Below are positions 14,828-17,000 of a DNA stretch of 17,000 nt, one piece after another. A program made the position numbers and the translations under genes. The stretch is from Pseudomonadota bacterium. Its GTDB lineage: Bacteria; Pseudomonadota; Gammaproteobacteria; Steroidobacterales; Steroidobacteraceae. The notes under the pieces were generated by a model. The model saw only the letters and a list, made by a program, of their open reading frames with translations, was not told where the DNA came from and made no database searches. Numbering within the stretch: position 1 is the first letter of the stretch; each line of letters starts with the position of its first letter. Location of the stretch: NCBI GenBank assembly GCA_947454665.1, contig CANGMU010000030.1:1-17000 (forward strand), given 5' to 3'.

Positions 14828-14862
14828 GGGGGCGGGTGCCTGTGACCCGCCCCCATTTTTTT
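14828..14862 (+). terminator. intrinsic terminator after the TonB-dependent receptor
   Basis: GGGGGCGGGT (14828-14837) and ACCCGCCCCC (14845-14854) form a ten-base-pair stem with a seven-base loop, followed by A and seven T residues. It lies 25 bases after the receptor stop codon and ends 17 bases before the lipoprotein ATG. The lipoprotein genes would be expressed by partial read-through or from a promoter not recognised here. Confidence 0.93.
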
Positions 14863-14879
14863 GGGCACGGAGTAAAACG

Positions 14880-15635
14880 ATGACAAAGATCACGTGCACC
14901 GCAGCCGCCCTGGCAGTCGTCCTGCTGGCGGGCTGCGCCCCGTCGAAGCCAGCGGTCGATCCGGCCGTGAAGGCTGCGATGGACCGCTGGGCGGAAGTGG
15001 GCAAGCTGCCTGACTGGAGCGGCGTCTGGGAAATCGACTGGCGCAACACGCGCGGGATGCCGCCGCGTCCGGCCATGAAATTCACGCCCGCCTGGCAGGT
15101 CAAGGCAGACACGTACAAGAAGAACCAGGCCAAGGGCGAGAACCTGCAGGCCGATGTCGCCAACTGCGTGCCGCCCGGGCTGCCGGGCATCATGAGCCAG
15201 CCTTATCCGATCGAGTTCCTGTACCAGCCGGGCAAGGTCGTGATGTTGACCGAGGCTTACTACATGTACCGACAGGTCTGGACCGACGGCCGCAAGGCAC
15301 CGGAGGATCCGGATCCGTATTTCAACGGCCATTCCGTCGGCCACTGGGAAGGGGACACGCTAGTCGTCGAGACGGTGGGGCTGCACGCTCAGAACCGCAT
15401 CGGCCCGGGCATCGGGCACAGCGAGCAACTGAAGATCGTCGAGCGCATCCACCGCGTGGACAAGGACTGGCTCGAGATCGAGACGACGCTCACCGATCCG
15501 GAAGTCCTCGCCGAGCCTTACACGAGCACGACGTCCTATCGTCATCTCGAGGACGAACTGCGCGAATACGTCTGCCTCGAGAACAACCACGACAGTGCCG
15601 ACGAGAAGGGTCGGCCCGGCATCCGACTGGAGTGA
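14880..15635 (+). CDS. lipoprotein of unknown function with a GHSVGHWEGDTLVV motif
   Basis: This 251-residue protein begins with a signal peptide and a clear lipobox LLAGC (15-19). Cys19 would be lipidated, and the following Ala predicts outer-membrane retention. The mature part contains WSGVWEIDW, NGHSVGHWEGDTLVVETVGL and a C-terminal half with alternating strand-like segments (KIVERIHRVDKDWLEIETTL), compatible with a small beta-rich fold. Related sequences with the GHSxGxWEGDTLVV motif are frequent in soil Proteobacteria and Acidobacteria, but I know of no assigned function. GGAG lies seven bases before the ATG. The next gene, a DUF6152 protein, begins three bases after its stop codon, so the two are co-translated and probably act together at the envelope. 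Confidence 0.8.
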   Translation: MTKITCTAAALAVVLLAGCAPSKPAVDPAVKAAMDRWAEVGKLPDWSGVWEIDWRNTRGMPPRPAMKFTPAWQVKADTYKKNQAKGENLQADVANCVPPGLPGIMSQPYPIEFLYQPGKVVMLTEAYYMYRQVWTDGRKAPEDPDPYFNGHSVGHWEGDTLVVETVGLHAQNRIGPGIGHSEQLKIVERIHRVDKDWLEIETTLTDPEVLAEPYTSTTSYRHLEDELREYVCLENNHDSADEKGRPGIRLE

Positions 15636-15637
15636 GC

Positions 15638-16024
15638 ATGAACACGCATCGCATCGCGTTGATCGCCGCCGCAGCTTCGCTGGCCTTCGGTACGACGGCA
15701 GTCGCCCACCATTCCACCGCCATGTTTGATTTCTCGAAGACCATCGAGATCTCGGGCACGGTGAAGGACTTCGAGTGGACGAACCCGCACACCTGGACGA
15801 ACGTCACGGTGGACGGCAACAAGACCGCCGTTTATGGGCTCGAGGGCATGAGCCCGAACTACCTCTCGCGCAACGGCTGGACCAAGCGCACGCTGAAGCC
15901 CGGCGACAAGGTGAGCTTCGAAGTGCACCCGCTGAAGGATGGCCGCAAGGGCGGCTTCATGGTCAGCGCGAAGCTCGCCGACGGCACGGTGCTCTACAAC
16001 CTGCCGAAGCGCCCGGAGAAGTAA
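15638..16024 (+). CDS. periplasmic DUF6152 family protein
   Basis: This 128-residue exported protein has a signal peptide (1-23, ending TTAVA). The mature form would begin HHSTAMFDFSKTIEISGTVK, the AHHS..FD hallmark of the DUF6152 family. FEWTNPHTW follows, another conserved segment. A mature N-terminus starting with two histidines could bind a metal, by analogy only. The ATG at 15638 is preceded by GGAG at a good distance. A GTG at 15632 would overlap the previous stop codon but lacks a ribosome binding site. It sits between the unknown lipoprotein and a GST gene in a tight run on one strand. The function is unknown. Confidence 0.85.
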   Translation: MNTHRIALIAAAASLAFGTTAVAHHSTAMFDFSKTIEISGTVKDFEWTNPHTWTNVTVDGNKTAVYGLEGMSPNYLSRNGWTKRTLKPGDKVSFEVHPLKDGRKGGFMVSAKLADGTVLYNLPKRPEK

Positions 16025-16030
16025 GGCACG

Positions 16031-16831
16031 GTGCTGGCGCTCTATCACCACGGCTCCTCGGCCTGCGCCGCGAAGGTTCGCTTCGCGCTGGCCGAGAAGC
16101 AGGTCGCGTGGCAGAGCCATTACGTCGACATCCTGGCGGGCGAACAATTCTCGCCCGCCTTCCTCGCCGTGAACCCCAAGGGCGTCGTGCCCGTGCTGGT
16201 GCACGACGAGCGGGTGATCCCGGAATCCACCGTGATCTGCGAATACGTCGAGGAAGCCTTCGACGGCTCCAGGCTGATGCCTGACGATGCCTTCCTGCGG
16301 GCACAGGTCCGGCTCTGGACCAAGTTCGTGGACGAGGAGCTGCACCCGGCCTGTTCCGCGCTCACTTACACCGTCTCCCACCGCCACACGATCCTGCGGC
16401 GGGGCGTCGGCAGCTTCGACGATTTCCTGCGCCAGGGCGGCAGCGAGGGCCTCGCGGCCCGGACGCTCAAATGGCAGTGGATCCCGCAGGGGCTGGAAGC
16501 GCCCGGCGCCGCCGACAAGCTGCGGCTGTATGACGCCGCACTGAGGAAGATGGAATCAGCCCTGGCCGCCACCGGCTGGCTGGTGGGCGACAGCCTGACG
16601 CTGGCCGACATCTCGCTCGCCCCATACGTGAACCGCCTCGACGCCCTGTCGATGCAGGGCCTTTGGAACGAGGGCCGGCTGCCGCGTGTCGCCGACTGGT
16701 TCGACCGCCTGCGCAACCGGTCCAGCTTCCGGCCCGCCTTCCTCGACTGGATGCCGGTGGATCTGAGCGCAGAAATGGCGGGCAACGGGCGCAGGTCCTG
16801 GCCTGTCGTAAAGGGCCTGCTCGGCATCTGA
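16031..16831 (+). CDS. glutathione S-transferase family protein, LigF-like
   Basis: This 266-residue cytosolic GST has an N-terminal thioredoxin fold (1-80) with the cis-proline segment NPKGVVPVL (Pro54) and the glutathione-binding PESTVICEYVEEAF (64-77). An all-helical C-terminal domain follows, with LTLADISLAPYVNRL near its centre. The segments ESTVICEY and RLWTKFVDE, and the length, resemble LigF-type beta-etherases (about 257 residues), which cleave beta-aryl ether bonds of lignin dimers using glutathione. Other GST subclasses share parts of this pattern, so the activity is not established. The start is GTG at 16031, four to five bases after AAGG and six bases after the DUF6152 stop codon, so the gene is the third of a compact run. 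Confidence 0.88.
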   Translation: MLALYHHGSSACAAKVRFALAEKQVAWQSHYVDILAGEQFSPAFLAVNPKGVVPVLVHDERVIPESTVICEYVEEAFDGSRLMPDDAFLRAQVRLWTKFVDEELHPACSALTYTVSHRHTILRRGVGSFDDFLRQGGSEGLAARTLKWQWIPQGLEAPGAADKLRLYDAALRKMESALAATGWLVGDSLTLADISLAPYVNRLDALSMQGLWNEGRLPRVADWFDRLRNRSSFRPAFLDWMPVDLSAEMAGNGRRSWPVVKGLLGI

Positions 16832-16858
16832 CGCGGCGCAGCGTGACGCATGCCTCAT

Positions 16859-16891
16859 TTTGGGATCCCGAATTGACAGTTTGGGATCCCA
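16859..16891. promoter_or_regulatory. paired GGGATCCC operators around a -35 hexamer, upstream of the GntR gene
   Basis: TTTGGGATCCC occurs twice, at 16859-16869 and 16880-16890, with a 21-base period, so both sites face the same side of the helix. Each contains the palindrome GGGATCCC, and the second is TGGGATCCCA. Between them is a perfect TTGACA (16873-16878), with only a poor -10 (CAGGAT) 17 bases downstream. FCD-type GntR regulators bind short palindromes of this kind; the VanR operator of Caulobacter, as I recall it, shares the GGATCC core. Autoregulation of the downstream gene is the simplest reading. Confidence 0.7.
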
Positions 16892-16899
16892 GGAGCAGG

Positions 16900-16917
16900 A
16901 TGCCGCACCACTTATGA
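16900..16917 (+). other. possible five-codon leader frame overlapping the GntR start
   Basis: ATG at 16900 is preceded by AGGAG at 16891-16895 and encodes Met-Pro-His-His-Leu. Its TGA stop (16915-16917) overlaps the ATG of the GntR gene as ATGA. The best ribosome binding site of the region therefore serves this short frame, not the regulator directly, implying translational coupling. It could also be chance if the regulator is translated in another way. Confidence 0.4.
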
Positions 16918-17000
16918 GCACCCACCTGACCGAAGCCATTGTCCGGATCCGCGAGATGATTCTCCGCGGCGATCTGGCGCCCGGTCAGCGCGTCGCGGAA
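16914..17000 (+). CDS. GntR-family transcriptional regulator (N-terminus only, runs off window)
   Basis: The first 29 residues are visible: MSTHLTEAIVRIREMILRGD followed by LAPGQRVAE. The pattern IREMILRGDLAPGQRVAE is the start of the winged-helix domain of the FadR/FCD branch of GntR regulators. The rest lies beyond the right edge, so the subfamily and ligand cannot be fixed; the start resembles VanR-like proteins. The ATG at 16914 overlaps the stop of a five-codon leader frame. The frame stays open upstream through a TTG at 16881, which would fall inside the operator and has no ribosome binding site. Two GGGATCCC palindromes upstream suggest autoregulation. Confidence 0.85.
   Translation, partial: MSTHLTEAIVRIREMILRGDLAPGQRVAE

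Noticed and set aside
12265..14886. An 873-codon open frame antisense to the TonB receptor.
   Set aside because: The receptor has a signal peptide, plug motifs and the terminal Phe, while the antisense translation has no recognisable domains. Long antisense frames arise from GC-rich codon bias.
1..17000. Mobile elements, CRISPR arrays, tRNA or rRNA genes.
   Set aside because: No transposase or integrase frame, no regularly spaced repeats, and no tRNA cloverleaf or rRNA sequence was recognised by eye.

Overview
This is a GC-rich chromosomal window. It encodes the CheZ phosphatase, a CheY/FliM/FliG/FliN flagellar switch, several TonB-era envelope genes and catabolic-type genes. The presence of CheZ and a clear sigma-54 flagellar promoter, together with a LigM-type O-demethylase, a large TonB-dependent receptor and a DUF6152 protein, suggests an environmental gammaproteobacterium. 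A Steroidobacter/Nevskia-like lineage is my inference; no ribosomal marker is present to prove it.

Region 1 (1-6185, minus strand) is a compact motility block. In transcription order it reads sigma-54 promoter, fliG, fliM, fliN, a 312-base gap, cheY, cheZ, a small STAS-domain gene, cheA, and the first codons of a further gene that runs off the left edge. The products form one pathway: CheA phosphorylates CheY, CheY-P binds the FliM N-terminus in the FliG/FliM/FliN C-ring, and CheZ removes the phosphate. The usual fliH-fliL genes are absent between fliG and fliM, and a STAS protein sits between cheZ and cheA.

Region 2 (6277-8778) holds a small ferredoxin gene with an incomplete first cysteine motif. 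It converges to within four bases on mnmG (tRNA wobble-uridine modification). A 359-base intergenic stretch rich in inverted repeats follows.

Region 3 (8779-11525) has a tetrahydrofolate-dependent aryl O-demethylase (LigM type) ending in a textbook terminator, a group II truncated haemoglobin, and a convergent XRE/MmyB-type regulator that overlaps the haemoglobin gene tail to tail by 10 bases.

Region 4 (11526-17000) begins with an operator-like intergenic region shared by the XRE regulator and a divergent 1028-residue TonB-dependent receptor. After a strong terminator come a lipoprotein, a DUF6152 periplasmic protein and a GST that resembles LigF-type beta-etherases. The window ends in the start of a GntR regulator, preceded by two GGGATCCC palindromes 21 bases apart around a consensus -35 hexamer and by a five-codon leader frame whose stop overlaps the regulator's ATG.

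Taken together, regions 3 and 4 could be part of a lignin-derived aromatic uptake and catabolism locus (receptor, O-demethylase, beta-etherase-like GST, VanR-like regulator). That link is inferred from family resemblance and proximity, not demonstrated.
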